Source: Mycobacterium sp. EPa45 (GTDB lineage: Bacteria > Actinomycetota > Actinomycetes > Mycobacteriales > Mycobacteriaceae). Taken from it: DNA of 64,000 nt. Location of the stretch: contig NZ_CP011773.1 in NCBI RefSeq assembly GCF_001021385.1, positions 2,852,001 to 2,916,000 on the forward strand, given 5' to 3'. Shown piece by piece: positions 35,221 through 45,347 of this stretch. The position numbers and the translations under genes were made by a program. Below the pieces are notes generated by a model that was given only the letters and a program-made list of their open reading frames with translations, searched no databases and had not been told where the DNA came from. Positions within the stretch are counted from its first letter, which is position 1, and the number at the start of each line of letters is the position of its first letter.

Positions 35221-35955
35221 TCAGCCAGGGGTTCGGGTGAACCACCGGGTCTTGATGCGCCACGAATGTGCCGAAGTCACCGCGAAGCCGGCGCCGCAGA
35301 AGCAGGCGAAGAACCAGACCAGGGTGCCGCCCTCGAGATCCTGAAGAGGGGGGACGTAGGCGGTGATGATGCGAATCGTGCAGGCGAGGATGCCGCTCGC
35401 CGACGACACCAGGTAGATGTTGGCAATGCGTCGTGACCGCGGGTCCTGGCGCAGGACGAACAGCGCCCGCGACCCGTAGCCGAGCAGATAGATCAGCGTC
35501 CCGCACAGCAGGAGCCAGTAGGCCGACAGCCAGAAGTCGGTCGGCACGGTGAAGAAGTCCGAACGATAGATTTTCGCGCCGTTGCCGATTGAAAAGGTTG
35601 CCAATAGCAAGGGAATGCAGAGCGTCGCCGGGCGCTCGACATATTGCTTGAATGCGGCCTGCGTCGCGTTGTCGTCCTGCAGCCGGCCGAGTGCGTTGTA
35701 GACGATTGCCGAAGCTGCCACGACATAGCAGTCATGGCCGATGTAGTCCTCGAGGTTCCATACTCCGGTCAGCGAGTGCAGCAGCTGACCGATGGTTTCG
35801 GACGCGAGCGGGGACATCAGGAACACCGCCGCACCCTGCAGTGCGATGTTCAAAGTGGCGGCTACTTCCCACCGGCATGACCAGGTAAGCCGCCTGATCC
35901 ACAAGCTCCACGACACGAACCCAAGCGTGATCGTGATCAGTGCCCCAAGACCCAT
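35221..35955 (-). CDS. Polytopic membrane protein paired with HTH regulator, unknown
   Basis: Integral membrane protein of 244 residues from ATG 35955, with about seven hydrophobic helices, e.g. LGALITITLGFVSWSLWI at the N-terminus, CYVVAASAIVYNALG, FWLSAYWLLLCGTLIYLLG and LVWFFACFCGAGFAV near the C-terminus. A charged loop (GRLQDDNATQAAFKQYVERP) sits around residues 90-110. No enzymatic motif is recognised. It starts 40 bases after the stop of the HTH gene, so the two probably form a regulatory module, perhaps a membrane sensor acting on the HTH protein. It is also plausibly co-transcribed with the downstream glycosyltransferase and GAP genes. Not a family I recognise by name. Confidence 0.75.
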   Translation of the reverse strand: MGLGALITITLGFVSWSLWIRRLTWSCRWEVAATLNIALQGAAVFLMSPLASETIGQLLHSLTGVWNLEDYIGHDCYVVAASAIVYNALGRLQDDNATQAAFKQYVERPATLCIPLLLATFSIGNGAKIYRSDFFTVPTDFWLSAYWLLLCGTLIYLLGYGSRALFVLRQDPRSRRIANIYLVSSASGILACTIRIITAYVPPLQDLEGGTLVWFFACFCGAGFAVTSAHSWRIKTRWFTRTPG

Positions 35956-35995
35956 GCTTTCGTCGCCTTACGCCCCCGAATAACTTCAGCAAATA

Positions 35996-36352
35996 CTACA
36001 GCGGAGGAGCGTCGAGTCGAGGCTTCAATTCTGAGAGTTTCGGCGGATTACGCGTCGCAGTTATATTATTAATTGTCGCCACCGTAAATGGCGAGGAGTC
36101 AATGTAATGCTGGAGTTCTTCGCGACTCATGAGTCCGAATCGGACTTGTAAGTCGGGATAACTCAGCCCGAATCGGGAAGCCACCAGACGCAACTCTTCG
36201 GCGTTCGGATAGTCGTGCTCCTTCACCCGCCGGTAATAAGTGCTGCTGGAGGTGCCTAGCGCGTCGTAGATGTCCCTGGCCTCGATGTCCCCGTCGAGGA
36301 GGTAGTCAAGCAAGGTTTTGAGCTGGCGTCCGTTCTCATCGGTCCTGGGCAC
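35996..36352 (-). CDS. Small HTH (XRE-like) DNA-binding protein
   Basis: Protein of 118 residues from GTG 36352. The helix-turn-helix lies near residues 22-50 (DIEARDIYDALGTSSSTYYRRVKEHDYP), followed by a second helical pair (ELRLVASRFGLSYPDLQVRFGLM). The 3' part is conspicuously AT-rich for this genome (around 36050-36110, including TTATATTATTAATTG), suggesting foreign origin or a recent insertion. There is no ribosome site, and TATTGT just upstream fits a leaderless start. It is first in the reverse operon HTH - membrane protein - glycosyltransferase - GAP. It is divergent from the condensation-like gene across a TATGGGA operator array it may bind. Confidence 0.75.
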   Translation of the reverse strand: MPRTDENGRQLKTLLDYLLDGDIEARDIYDALGTSSSTYYRRVKEHDYPNAEELRLVASRFGLSYPDLQVRFGLMSREELQHYIDSSPFTVATINNITATRNPPKLSELKPRLDAPPL

Positions 36353-36438
36353 GACTCACAATAACCCGAACTCCCGGTATTGGGTACCGGCGACTGGATA
36401 CGACAAATTGATATGTTTATTGACACCACCGTCACACT

Positions 36439-36465
36439 TATGGGATTGGTCTCCCATATATGGGA
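36439..36465. promoter_or_regulatory. Operator array: TATGGGA half-sites in inverted and direct arrangement
   Basis: Three perfect 7-bp half-sites: TATGGGA (36439-36445), TCCCATA (36452-36458) and TATGGGA (36459-36465). The last two form a seamless 14-bp palindrome TCCCATATATGGGA. The two direct copies are exactly 20 bp apart, about two helical turns. The array lies between the divergent HTH gene and the condensation-like gene, 22 bp upstream of the latter's ATG. It is probably bound by the HTH protein; the regulator is inferred. Confidence 0.7.
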
Positions 36466-36486
36466 CACGACCGCTACGGTGGGGGC

Positions 36487-37062
36487 ATGGTTGCACCTGT
36501 GACCTACCCGTCTAGCAATGTGCGGGTAGTCGACGATGAGATTCCCGGCCGGCCTCGACCAGAAGATTTGGTTCGATTGCCGGCGCCCCTGTCCCACGAA
36601 CTGACCGCCGAACTGGACGGAGCCGTCGAGGCTGCGCGGGTCGGCGTGGAGGAAATCCTCTTGGCCGCTCTGGGCCGGGCGATCGCCCGCACCATCGGCG
36701 TCGGTTACGTGACGGTCAGCGGCTTGACCACAGTTCAGCCCCTTCGGCTGTGCTGTGCCGACTCTCGAGGCATGGATGCCAACGCGTTGTTGGCCGACGT
36801 CCGCGAAGCGCTGATGCCAGCCCGGCTCAGTACGTCGCCGGCCGACGTCGCGTTCTCGTTCCTCGGGTTGCCGCCGGAGCCGTCCCTCGGGCCGCTGCAA
36901 CTGGCTGACGGTCCCGCGCTGGGCATTCTCGCCTACCGCGCCGACGGCGAGCTGCAGATGGACTGGTGGTACGACTCGCGCAGGCTGGATCACTGCACGG
37001 TCGAAGAATTGACCAACCAGTTCCGACTCGGCCTGATCAGCGTGACCTCCGAGGCCACCTGA
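36487..37062 (+). CDS. Stand-alone half condensation-domain protein
   Basis: Protein of 191 residues from ATG 36487 (GGTGGGGG upstream). It resembles only the C-terminal lobe of NRPS condensation/epimerisation domains. LPAPLSHELTAELDGAVEAA...EEILLAALGRAIARTIG matches the latch/acceptor helix region. DVAFSFLGLPPEP and WWYDSRRLDHCTVEELTNQF match the terminal block, with a C-terminus typical of such domains (LISVTSEAT). The N-lobe with the HHxxxDG catalytic motif is missing, so it is unlikely to be an active condensing enzyme. It may be a binding or scaffold protein, or a relic of a larger synthetase. It is divergent from the HTH regulator and upstream of the ileS leader. Confidence 0.65.
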   Translation: MVAPVTYPSSNVRVVDDEIPGRPRPEDLVRLPAPLSHELTAELDGAVEAARVGVEEILLAALGRAIARTIGVGYVTVSGLTTVQPLRLCCADSRGMDANALLADVREALMPARLSTSPADVAFSFLGLPPEPSLGPLQLADGPALGILAYRADGELQMDWWYDSRRLDHCTVEELTNQFRLGLISVTSEAT

Positions 37063-37083
37063 GGTCTACGACACCGGCCACGG

Positions 37084-37311
37084 GCTAGAATTCTGCCAAC
37101 GGCACCGATCCGGCCATCACCGGGGAGCCTTCGGAAGAAAGGCCCGCGCCGCGGCGCGGAAACGACCGAGTAGAACCGAACGGGTGGGCCCGTCACAGCC
37201 TGTGAAGAGCGACGCACAGCGACGTGCGTAAGCGGGGTGGTACCGCGGCGCTCGCGCACCGGCGCGTCGTCGTCCCCGTGTCCAGACAGCTGGCACAGGA
37301 GACAACGTACC
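37084..37311 (+). ncRNA. ileS T-box riboswitch (actinobacterial translational type)
   Basis: This leader carries the T-box core GGGGTGGTACCGCGGC (37234-37249), whose TGGT pairs with the uncharged tRNA-Ile acceptor end. Upstream is a short stem I with candidate isoleucine specifier ATC (37116-37118, in CGGCCATCACCGGGGAGCC) and the GCCTTCGGAAGAAAGGC segment. The ribosome site of ileS (CAGGAGA, 37296-37302) lies at the 3' end, downstream of a GC-rich sequestering helix, and there is no T-tract. It therefore acts on translation, as in known actinobacterial ultrashort-stem-I ileS T-boxes. Boundaries are approximate. Confidence 0.9.
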
Positions 37312-37312
37312 C

Positions 37313-40300
37313 GTGACCGATAATGGCTACCCGAAGCCGGCCGGTGGCTCACCCAACTTCCCGGCCCTCGAACTCGAGGTGCTCGACTACTGGGCGGCCG
37401 ATGACACGTTCCGGGCCAGCATCGCCCAACGTGATGGCGCCGAAGAGTATGTCTTCTATGACGGTCCGCCGTTCGCCAACGGTCTGCCGCACTATGGGCA
37501 CCTGCTGACCGGGTACGTCAAGGACATCGTGCCGCGCTACCGCACCATGCGCGGCTACAAGGTGGAGCGGCGATTCGGCTGGGACACCCACGGTCTGCCC
37601 GCCGAACTCGAGGTGCAGCGGCAGCTCGGCATCACCGACAAGGCCCAGATCGAAGAGATGGGCATCGAGAAATTCAACGACGCCTGCCGGGCCTCGGTGC
37701 TCAAGTACACCAGCGAATGGCGCGAGTACGTGACCCGTCAGGCCCGCTGGGTCGACTTCGACAACGACTACAAAACCCTGGACCTGTCGTTCATGGAGTC
37801 GGTGATCTGGGCGTTCAAACAGTTGTGGGACAAGGGTTTGGCATACCAAGGCGTGCGGGTGTTGCCGTACTGCTGGAACGACGAAACCCCGCTGTCGTCG
37901 CATGAACTACGCATGGACGACGACGTCTACCAGAGCCGGCAGGACCCGGCGATCACCGTCGGCTTCCGGATCAACGAGGCCGGATCCGATCTCAACGATG
38001 CCTACTTGCTGGTGTGGACCACCACGCCGTGGACGCTGCCGTCGAATCAGGCTGTCGCGGTCAATCCCGAGGTCAGTTACGTGGTGGTGCAGGTGGATGG
38101 CCGGCGCCTGGTGCTGGCGCAGGCCCGATTGGCCGCCTACGCCCGCGAACTGGGGGAGGAGCCGGAAGTGCTGACCACCGTCACCGGTGAGCAGCTACTC
38201 GGGCTGCACTACCTGCCGCCGTTTCCGTACTTCATGGAGTCCGCCAACGCTTTTCAGGTGTTGCGCGGCGACTTCGTCACCACCGAGGACGGCACCGGAG
38301 TGGTGCACATGGCGCCCGCCTACGGCGAGGACGACAAAGCCACCACCGACACCGTCGGCATCGTGCCGGTCACACCGGTGGACTCCAAGGGCCGGTTCGA
38401 TGCGACCGTGCCCGACTATCAGGGCCAGCACGTGTTCGACGCCAACCCGCAGATCATCCGGGACCTGAAAAACGGAACCGGGTCGGCCGCAGTCAACGCC
38501 CCCGTGCTGATCCGCCACGAAACCTACGAACACTCGTACCCGCACTGCTGGCGCTGCCGCAATCCACTGATCTATCGCGCGGTGTCGTCGTGGTTTGTGA
38601 AGGTCACCGAGTTTCGGGACCGGATGGTCGAGCTCAACCAGCAGATCACCTGGTACCCCGAGCACGTCAAGGACGGGCAGTTCGGCAAGTGGCTGGCCGG
38701 GGCCAGGGACTGGTCGATCTCGCGAAACCGGTACTGGGGCACACCCATTCCGGTGTGGGTCTCTGATGACCCCGCCTATCCGCGGATTGATGTCTACGGC
38801 AGTCTCGACGAGCTCGAACAAGATTTCGGGGTTCGCCCGGACAACCTGCACCGGCCCTACATCGACGAGCTGACCCGGCCGAATCCCGATGATCCGTCCG
38901 GCAATTCGACGATGCGCCGGATCGAAGACGTCTTCGACGTGTGGTTCGACTCCGGGTCGATGCCCTACGCGCAGGTGCACTACCCGTTCGAGAACGAGGA
39001 CTGGTTCGCGAGCCATTTCCCTGGCGACTTCATCGTCGAGTACATCGGCCAGACCCGCGGGTGGTTCTATACCTTGCACGTGCTGGCCAGTGCGCTCTTC
39101 GACAAGCCCGCGTTCAAGACGTGTGTGTCACACGGGATCGTGCTCGGCAATGACGGCGCCAAGATGAGCAAGTCGCTGCGCAACTATCCCGACGTCAACG
39201 AGGTGTTCGACCGCGACGGTTCGGATGCCATGCGGTGGTTCCTGATGGCGTCGCCGATCCTGCGTGGCGGCAACCTGGTGGTCACCGAGCAGGGCATTCG
39301 CGAAGGCGTTCGCCAGGTCTTGCTGCCGCTGTGGAACGCCTACAGCTTCCTGACGCTCTACGCGCCGAAAGTCGGCACGTGGCGTACGAATTCGAGCCAC
39401 GTGCTGGATCGCTACATCCTGGCCAAGCTGGCCGAATTGCGTGACCAGCTCACCGATTCGATGGATGTCTGTGACATCTCCGGCGCCTGTGAGCAGCTGC
39501 GCCAGTTCACCGAGGCGTTGACGAACTGGTATGTGCGCCGGTCACGTTCGCGGTTCTGGGAAGAGGATCCCGACGCGATCGACACCCTGCACACCGTGCT
39601 CGAGGTGACCACCCGGCTGGCGGCTCCGCTGCTGCCGATGGCCACCGAGGTGATCTGGCGCGGCCTGACCGGCGAGCGGTCGGTGCACCTGACCGACTGG
39701 CCGCAGCCCGGTGTGGTGCCGGCCGACCCCGCGCTGGTTGCCGCCATGGACCAGGTGCGCGACGTGTGTTCGACGGCGTCGTCGCTGCGCAAGGCCAAGA
39801 AGCTGCGGGTGCGCTTGCCGCTGCCGAAACTTACTGTGGCGGTGGATAATCCGCAGAGCCTCGAGCCGTTCACCGATCTCGTTGCGGACGAGCTGAACGT
39901 CAAGTCCGTCGAGCTCACCGACGACGTGCCCGCGTACGGCCGATTCGAGCTGACCGTCAACGCGCGCGCCGCCGGGCCGCGGCTGGGCAAGGCCGTGCAG
40001 GAGGCGATCAAGGTCGTCAAGGCCGGCCAGGGTGTGCTCAATCCGGACGGGACGCTTACCGCGGGCGATGTGGTGCTCAACCCGGACGAGTACAGCTCGC
40101 GTCTGGTGGCCGCCGATCCGGAGTGGACGGCCGCTCTGCCGGACGGTGCGGGGTTGGTGGTGCTGGATGGCACCGTCACCCCGGAGCTGGAAGCCGAGGG
40201 CTGGGCCAAGGACCGCATCCGCGAGCTGCAGGACCTGCGGAAGTCGAGCGGTCTGGACGTCAGCGATCGGATCCGGGTCGTCATGTCGGTACCCGCCGAA

Positions 40301-40432
40301 CGGGCGGATTGGGCTGCGGCGCACACCGATCTGATCGCGGGCGAGATATTGGCAACGAGCTTCGACTTCGGCGAGCCCGACGCCGGCGTCGAGATCGGCG
40401 ACGGCGTGCGGGTCGCGATCGCCAAGGCCTGA
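37313..40432 (+). CDS. ileS: Isoleucyl-tRNA synthetase
   Basis: Class Ia aminoacyl-tRNA synthetase, 1039 residues (M. tuberculosis about 1041), the longer eukaryote-like IleRS type often associated with low mupirocin sensitivity. The HIGH-equivalent motif is [12 protein letters not shown] (52-63); KMSKS is [12 protein letters not shown] (~615-627). An editing domain is present between them ([12 protein letters not shown] near 230-242). The C-terminal anticodon-binding part runs from ~700. The GTG start at 37313 follows the T-box leader; expression is expected to rise when charged tRNA-Ile falls. The coiled-coil gene follows after 2 bases. Confidence 0.98.
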   Translation: MTDNGYPKPAGGSPNFPALELEVLDYWAADDTFRASIAQRDGAEEYVFYDGPPFANGLPHYGHLLTGYVKDIVPRYRTMRGYKVERRFGWDTHGLPAELEVQRQLGITDKAQIEEMGIEKFNDACRASVLKYTSEWREYVTRQARWVDFDNDYKTLDLSFMESVIWAFKQLWDKGLAYQGVRVLPYCWNDETPLSSHELRMDDDVYQSRQDPAITVGFRINEAGSDLNDAYLLVWTTTPWTLPSNQAVAVNPEVSYVVVQVDGRRLVLAQARLAAYARELGEEPEVLTTVTGEQLLGLHYLPPFPYFMESANAFQVLRGDFVTTEDGTGVVHMAPAYGEDDKATTDTVGIVPVTPVDSKGRFDATVPDYQGQHVFDANPQIIRDLKNGTGSAAVNAPVLIRHETYEHSYPHCWRCRNPLIYRAVSSWFVKVTEFRDRMVELNQQITWYPEHVKDGQFGKWLAGARDWSISRNRYWGTPIPVWVSDDPAYPRIDVYGSLDELEQDFGVRPDNLHRPYIDELTRPNPDDPSGNSTMRRIEDVFDVWFDSGSMPYAQVHYPFENEDWFASHFPGDFIVEYIGQTRGWFYTLHVLASALFDKPAFKTCVSHGIVLGNDGAKMSKSLRNYPDVNEVFDRDGSDAMRWFLMASPILRGGNLVVTEQGIREGVRQVLLPLWNAYSFLTLYAPKVGTWRTNSSHVLDRYILAKLAELRDQLTDSMDVCDISGACEQLRQFTEALTNWYVRRSRSRFWEEDPDAIDTLHTVLEVTTRLAAPLLPMATEVIWRGLTGERSVHLTDWPQPGVVPADPALVAAMDQVRDVCSTASSLRKAKKLRVRLPLPKLTVAVDNPQSLEPFTDLVADELNVKSVELTDDVPAYGRFELTVNARAAGPRLGKAVQEAIKVVKAGQGVLNPDGTLTAGDVVLNPDEYSSRLVAADPEWTAALPDGAGLVVLDGTVTPELEAEGWAKDRIRELQDLRKSSGLDVSDRIRVVMSVPAERADWAAAHTDLIAGEILATSFDFGEPDAGVEIGDGVRVAIAKA

Positions 40433-40434
40433 GC

Positions 40435-41154
40435 ATGGCCGACGACGCACTCGACGAGCTGTACGCGCAATCACCCGACGGCTTCACCGTGACGCGAACG
40501 GAACTGGCCAAGCAGGCCAAGCAGCGCGGTGACACTCAGGCCGCCAAGGAGATCGCCGCCGCGCGACGGCCCACCAAAGCGGCGTGGGTGGTCAACCTGC
40601 TCGCAATCCGGGACCCATCGGTGCGAAAGCAGCTCGGCACGCTCGGTGAGCGGCTGCGTGCCGCGCATCAGACGATGGACGGCAAGCGTATCCGTGAACT
40701 GTCGGCCGAGCAGCGCCACCTCATCGATGCGTTGGCAGACAAGGCGTTTCGGTTGGCGCAGATGGCACAGCCGGTCGCGGCCGTGCGCGAGGACGTGGTT
40801 GGCACGTTGCAGGCGGCGGTAGCCGGTCCGGAGGTGGCGGACGCACTGGGGCGGCTCGCCAAGCCCGAGAGCTGGTCCGGTTTCGCCGAGGGCGTCGAAC
40901 GAGCGGACGAGCAGGAAGACCCGGAGCCGGCCAAGCCGACGGCGCGTGAGAAGCGCGAGCAGCAGGAGCGACAACGTGAGCGCGCCAAGGCGCAATCACT
41001 GGTGCATGCCGCCGAGCGGGAGCGAGACGCCGCACAGAAACGACTCGACGACGCGCAGCGAAAACTCGACGACGCCGAACAGGTGCTGGCCGAGGCCAAG
41101 CGCCGGCTCGAGCGGTCAGACGACGGTCGCAGCGACCGCCGGCAGCAGTCCTGA
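40435..41154 (+). CDS. Coiled-coil protein, unknown function
   Basis: Soluble, highly charged protein of 239 residues from ATG 40435, 2 bases after the ileS stop and therefore co-transcribed. Residues ~10-150 are an alpha-helical domain (FTVTRTELAKQAKQRGDTQAAKEIAAARRPTKAAWVVN near 18-55). From ~155 to the end runs a long charged coiled coil (EKREQQERQRERAKAQ... [27 protein letters not shown]). This is a conserved actinobacterial hypothetical layout; RPTKAAW is a recognisable conserved block. No enzymatic motif. Its last 39 bases overlap the convergent propeller gene. Confidence 0.8.
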   Translation: MADDALDELYAQSPDGFTVTRTELAKQAKQRGDTQAAKEIAAARRPTKAAWVVNLLAIRDPSVRKQLGTLGERLRAAHQTMDGKRIRELSAEQRHLIDALADKAFRLAQMAQPVAAVREDVVGTLQAAVAGPEVADALGRLAKPESWSGFAEGVERADEQEDPEPAKPTAREKREQQERQRERAKAQSLVHAAERERDAAQKRLDDAQRKLDDAEQVLAEAKRRLERSDDGRSDRRQQS

Positions 41155-42417
41155 CCCCCGCAACGCGTCCGTGATCAGCGCCGGCACCCAGAGAATCGCC
41201 GGCAGCACGTAGAACGCCAGGATCGCCGAACCGAGGAATCCGACGACGAACAGACCAGGGGCAAGCGCACTGCCCAATGGCGTGGCGAAGAATGCGGCCA
41301 GATCGAACCCGAACGGCGGGAGCAGTGGCAGGAGCGGTGTGGCGTTGGCGCCGCGGGTGTCGACAAACGACACCAGACCCGAATTGGTCGTCACGAGTGC
41401 CACTCGGCCGTCGCCCAGCAGCGAGACTCTCGCCGTGCCGGGGAATGTCAGCGGGTTTCCGGCCAACCAGCCGGCCGCTGTGTCGATCACGGTCACCCGG
41501 GTCGAGGGCCCGCTGTTCGAGTTGTCGATGGTGGTGGTGACAAGGGCGCGGGTGCCGTCGGCGGTCATGATCGGCGCGGTCTTCGCATAACCCTTGACGG
41601 GAATCGTCCCGGCCACGTCGCCGGTCGTCGCGTCGATCACCGCCACAGCGGTCGTCTCCCCACCCAACTGCGACAGGGTGATCACCACGCGGGTGCCATC
41701 GGTATTCCACACCGGTGCGACGAACGGGTAGCCGTCGAGGGTCGCGGTTCCGGTCTGGGTGCCCGTCTTCGTATCCAGCGTGGCGACCCAGATCTGGGAG
41801 GTGGACTCCAGGAAGAGGGTGACCACCGCGCGGGTCCCGTCGGGGGCGAACGACGCGGACATCGGCGAGGCGTCGACGTAGCCGAGCGTGTTGCCGATCT
41901 GCCCCCCGGCGGTCATGTCCATCACCACGGCCACGGCCTCGACCTTGTCGGTGGCCGGGTTGTGGAAGGTCGTGGTGATCAGGGCTCGTTTGCCGTCGGC
42001 GCTGCGGACCGGCGCGCCCGCCGAACCGTCAACGGTGACAGTCGATCCGATCGGGCTGCTGGTGGTGGCATCGACGACCGTCACCGATGTCTTGTCCCCG
42101 ACCGGGTCGTAGGCGATGCTCAGGTCGCGGCGCGCGTTGGTCGCTGACCCGGCCGCGGTCATCAACAGCGTCACCGAAGCCGTTGGCGCACCGGGCTTTC
42201 GCGTGGGTGCCGGTTTCATCGCCGCCAGGGTGTTCGTGCGTTGGTGCACTCTTGCCGACTTCGCAGTGCCCGCGTGACCCGACGACGGCGACGGGGCTGC
42301 AGCCGAGGCATCCGCCGACGCCGCCGGCGCGTTGAGCAATACCGCGGTGCCGATTCCCAGCGCCACCGCCAATCCGCCGACATAGCCGACGAGATGTCCC
42401 GTACTCACACCAGTCAT
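41116..42417 (-). CDS. Secreted/membrane-anchored beta-propeller-like protein
   Basis: Protein of 433 residues from ATG 42417 ([21 protein letters not shown]); longer in-frame starts would overlap the dinX promoter. The N-terminal hydrophobic segment to ...NAPAASADA fits a signal peptide or anchor, followed by a low-complexity Ser/Pro/Ala linker (~35-75). Then come six or so repeated blades of the type '[19 protein letters not shown]...[15 protein letters not shown]' (VxVID-T-G...; W/S-x-DGTRAxVT), as in YVTN/PQQ-like propellers. The C-terminus has two membrane helices ([31 protein letters not shown]). It is probably displayed on the periplasmic side; ligand unknown. Confidence 0.7.
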   Translation of the reverse strand: MTGVSTGHLVGYVGGLAVALGIGTAVLLNAPAASADASAAAPSPSSGHAGTAKSARVHQRTNTLAAMKPAPTRKPGAPTASVTLLMTAAGSATNARRDLSIAYDPVGDKTSVTVVDATTSSPIGSTVTVDGSAGAPVRSADGKRALITTTFHNPATDKVEAVAVVMDMTAGGQIGNTLGYVDASPMSASFAPDGTRAVVTLFLESTSQIWVATLDTKTGTQTGTATLDGYPFVAPVWNTDGTRVVITLSQLGGETTAVAVIDATTGDVAGTIPVKGYAKTAPIMTADGTRALVTTTIDNSNSGPSTRVTVIDTAAGWLAGNPLTFPGTARVSLLGDGRVALVTTNSGLVSFVDTRGANATPLLPLLPPFGFDLAAFFATPLGSALAPGLFVVGFLGSAILAFYVLPAILWVPALITDALRGSGLLPAVAATVV

Positions 42418-42490
42418 CGTGCACCCCGGCGCGCCGACGACGCTCAGTATTCGGCTACTGCATCCGGGGCAGCCAATAGCATCGGGAGTC

Positions 42491-43894
42491 GTGGAGCGCT
42501 GGGTCCTGCATTTCGACATGGATGCGTTCTTCGCGTCCGTCGAGCAGCTGACCCGCCCGACGCTGCGCGGGCGTCCGGTACTGGTCGGCGGGCTCGGCGG
42601 CCGCGGCGTGGTGGCCGGCGCCAGCTATGAATCCCGGGTCTTCGGCGCGCGCTCGGCGATGCCGATGCATCAGGCCCGCCGCTTGGTAGGTGCCGCTGCG
42701 GTGGTGCTCCCGCCGCGCGGCGTGGTCTACGGCGTGGCCAGCCGCCGTGTACTGGACACGGTGCGGGCGCTGGTGCCCGTGCTCGAGCAGCTCTCCTTCG
42801 ACGAGGCATTCGGCGAGCCCGCCGAACTCGCCGGTGCCAGCGCCGAGGACGTCGAGGAGTTCGCCGTGATGCTGCGGCGGCGGGTGCGGGAAGAAACCGG
42901 CCTGGTGGCGTCCGTCGGGGCTGGATCGGGTAAGCAGATCGCCAAGATCGCCTCGGATCTGGCCAAGCCCGACGGGTTCCGGGTGGTCCGCCGAGACGAG
43001 GAACGCACGCTGCTCGACGGCCTGCCGGTACGCCGGCTGTGGGGGATCGGCCCAGTCGCCGAGGACAAGCTGCACCGCCTCGGCATCGACACCATCGGCC
43101 AGCTCGCCGCCCTGACCGACGCGGAGGCGGCCAGCGTTCTGGGCGCCACCGGCGGGCCCGCGCTGCACCGACTGGCTCGCGGCATCGACGACCGCCCGGT
43201 CGCCGAGCGCGCGGAGGCCAAGCAGATCAGTGCCGAGTCGACGTTCCCCGCCGACCTCACCACCGTCGAGCAGCTGCGCGAGGCCATGGGCCCGATCGCC
43301 GAGCACGCCCACCGGCGCCTGGAGCGCGACGGTCGCGGCGCCCGCACGGTCACCGTCAAGCTGAAGCGGTCGGATATGAGCACCCTGACCCGGTCGGCGA
43401 CGCTGCCGTACGCGACCGGCAACGTCGGCGCCCTGACCGCCACCGCATTACGTCTGCTGCTCGACCCGCGCGAGATTGGCCCCATTCGCCTTCTCGGCGT
43501 TGGATTTTCGGGGCTATCCGACGTTCGTCAGGAATCGTTGTTCCCCGATCTCGAACAGCAGGAGACCGAGGTCGTCGATACGCCGGACACTCACGCGCCG
43601 GCGCCGGAGCGGACTGCCGATGTGGGCGGCTGGCGTATCGGCGACGATGTCCGCCATCCCGAGTTCGGCCACGGCTGGGTGCAGGGTGCGGGTCACGGTG
43701 TGGTCAGCGTGCGGTTCGAAACCCGCGGCAGCGGACCCGGAGTGATGCGGACGTTCCCCATCGATGACCCTGAGTTACTCAAGGCCAACCCGGTCGACAG
43801 CCTGGATTGGGCCGACTATCTGGCGGAACTCCAGGACCGGTCCGGCTCAGCGCAGGCGGGCAATGACGTCGGCCACGGGCAACCCCAGGCTTAA
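42491..43894 (+). CDS. dinX: DNA polymerase IV (Y-family, DinX/DinB1)
   Basis: Translesion polymerase of 467 residues (M. tuberculosis DinX/DinB1, Rv1537, 463). GTG 42491 gives [14 protein letters not shown], matching the orthologue. Metal ligands are Asp9 and the Asp104-Glu105 pair (SFDEAF). The finger, thumb and little-finger domains follow ([17 protein letters not shown] helix-hairpin-helix near 180; [10 protein letters not shown] near 245). A mycobacterial C-terminal extension contains QESLFPDL, a probable beta-clamp-binding motif of the QxxLF type at ~350, then [19 protein letters not shown]. The last 48 bases overlap the convergent ansA. Confidence 0.96.
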   Translation: MERWVLHFDMDAFFASVEQLTRPTLRGRPVLVGGLGGRGVVAGASYESRVFGARSAMPMHQARRLVGAAAVVLPPRGVVYGVASRRVLDTVRALVPVLEQLSFDEAFGEPAELAGASAEDVEEFAVMLRRRVREETGLVASVGAGSGKQIAKIASDLAKPDGFRVVRRDEERTLLDGLPVRRLWGIGPVAEDKLHRLGIDTIGQLAALTDAEAASVLGATGGPALHRLARGIDDRPVAERAEAKQISAESTFPADLTTVEQLREAMGPIAEHAHRRLERDGRGARTVTVKLKRSDMSTLTRSATLPYATGNVGALTATALRLLLDPREIGPIRLLGVGFSGLSDVRQESLFPDLEQQETEVVDTPDTHAPAPERTADVGGWRIGDDVRHPEFGHGWVQGAGHGVVSVRFETRGSGPGVMRTFPIDDPELLKANPVDSLDWADYLAELQDRSGSAQAGNDVGHGQPQA

Positions 43895-44764
43895 CGCCGC
43901 CATCACCAACACCCGGGCCTGGCTGCTGCGCAACCGCGGCACGAGGACGGCGCCTGCGGCCACCAGATCGTGGCCCGGTCCGTACGCCGCGGCGGTGCGT
44001 CCGCCGGGCACCCGGGTGGTCACCACCACGCTCACGCCGCGGGCACACGCGCCCCGCACCGCCGCCACCACGGGCGGTCCCGCGTTGCCTGCGCCCATCG
44101 CCTCGATCACCAGGCCGGCCGCCCCCGCGTCGACGAACGCGTCGATCGCCGTCTCGTCGGCACCTGGATAGACCGCCACGATGTCGACGCGCACCGCCTC
44201 GGCGACCGCCCCCAGATAAGCCCGCGGCGTACCGCCCGTCACGCTGAACATTCCGTCGCTGACCCGGCCCACGGGTGTGCGCCCGCCGAACAGGTCGGGA
44301 CCACCCACCTTGGTGGTGCCCAGCGCGGGCAAGACCCGTCCGGCGAAACAGATCAGCACCCCGAGGCCGCGGGCGAGCGGGCTGTCCGCCACGGCAAGGG
44401 CGTCGCGCAGGTTGCCCGGCCCGTCGGCGTCGGGGTCGTCGGCCGAGCGGGCCGCACCGGTGACCACCACCGGTACGTCCCCGCCGTAGGTGAGCTCCAG
44501 CCACAGCGCGGTCTCTTCCATCGAATCGGTGCCGTGCGTGACGACCACACCGTCGGCGTCCCGGGCGGCGTCGGTGACCGCATTTCCGATGCGCAGCCAA
44601 TCGGCCGGGGTCAGCTGCGAGCTGTCGACGGTGAACAGGTCGATCACCCGGGCATCGAGCCCGCCGACCAGTTCGGCGCCGCCATGCACCGGCCGCAGCA
44701 CGCCCTGCCCGTCGGCGCTGGTGGCGATCGTCCCGCCGGTGGTAACGACGACGAGTCGGGGCAT
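43847..44764 (-). CDS. ansA: L-asparaginase (type I/II fold)
   Basis: Hydrolyses L-asparagine to aspartate and ammonia; 305 residues (M. tuberculosis AnsA 326). ATG 44764 gives [16 protein letters not shown]. The nucleophile Thr12 lies in TGGTIA, and the second active-site block Thr79-Asp80 in [14 protein letters not shown]. No signal peptide, so cytoplasmic. The start is 28 bases from the divergent lspA start. TAGTCT seven bases upstream of the ATG fits a leaderless -10 element. The 3' end overlaps dinX by 48 bases. M. tuberculosis has the same order dinX-ansA-lspA. Confidence 0.94.
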   Translation of the reverse strand: MPRLVVVTTGGTIATSADGQGVLRPVHGGAELVGGLDARVIDLFTVDSSQLTPADWLRIGNAVTDAARDADGVVVTHGTDSMEETALWLELTYGGDVPVVVTGAARSADDPDADGPGNLRDALAVADSPLARGLGVLICFAGRVLPALGTTKVGGPDLFGGRTPVGRVSDGMFSVTGGTPRAYLGAVAEAVRVDIVAVYPGADETAIDAFVDAGAAGLVIEAMGAGNAGPPVVAAVRGACARGVSVVVTTRVPGGRTAAAYGPGHDLVAAGAVLVPRLRSSQARVLVMAALSLGLPVADVIARLR

Positions 44765-44792
44765 GCCCAACAGACTAGGGAATGATGGGGGT

Positions 44793-45347
44793 GTGACCGA
44801 CGAATCCAGGCCCCGAACCGAGTCGCCACGGCGGCTGCGGTTGCTCTTGTCGGTGGCGGGCGTGGTGCTGGCGCTCGATGTGATCACCAAGGTGCTGGCG
44901 GTGCGGTGGTTGACCCCCGGCCAGCCGGTCTCGATCATCGGCGACACCGTCACCTGGACGCTCGTGCGCAACTCGGGTGCGGCGTTCTCCATGGCCACCG
45001 GTTACACCTGGGTGCTGACGCTGGTCGCGACCGGGGTCGTCGTCGGGATCTTCTGGATGGGCCGACGGCTGGTGTCGCCGTGGTGGGCCGTCGGGCTCGG
45101 GATGATCTTGGGCGGCGCGCTGGGCAACCTGGTCGACCGATTCTTCCGCTCACCGGGCCCGCTGCGCGGGCACGTCGTCGACTTCCTGTCGATCGGCTGG
45201 TGGCCGGTGTTCAACGTGGCCGATCCGGCGGTCGTCGGCGGGGCCATCCTGCTGGTCGCGCTGTCGCTGTTCGGCTACGACTTCGACACCGCCGGGCGCC
45301 GCAAGACCGAGCCGGCCACCACCGACGACAAGGCCGAGACGGCCTGA
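44793..45347 (+). CDS. lspA: Lipoprotein signal peptidase
   Basis: Type II signal peptidase that removes signal peptides from prolipoproteins after diacylglyceryl transfer; 184 residues (M. tuberculosis LspA 202). GTG 44793 is preceded by GATGGGGG. Four membrane helices are visible ([81 protein letters not shown]). The catalytic dyad is Asp115 (NLVDR) and Asp144 (FNVAD), with the conserved VRNSGAAFS loop. Its stop overlaps the start of the pseudouridine synthase gene (TGATG). Confidence 0.96.
   Translation: MTDESRPRTESPRRLRLLLSVAGVVLALDVITKVLAVRWLTPGQPVSIIGDTVTWTLVRNSGAAFSMATGYTWVLTLVATGVVVGIFWMGRRLVSPWWAVGLGMILGGALGNLVDRFFRSPGPLRGHVVDFLSIGWWPVFNVADPAVVGGAILLVALSLFGYDFDTAGRRKTEPATTDDKAETA

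Noticed and set aside
44776..44998. Longer N-terminus for ansA
   Set aside because: The extension is antisense to lspA and lacks asparaginase character; ATG 44764 begins exactly at the conserved core.
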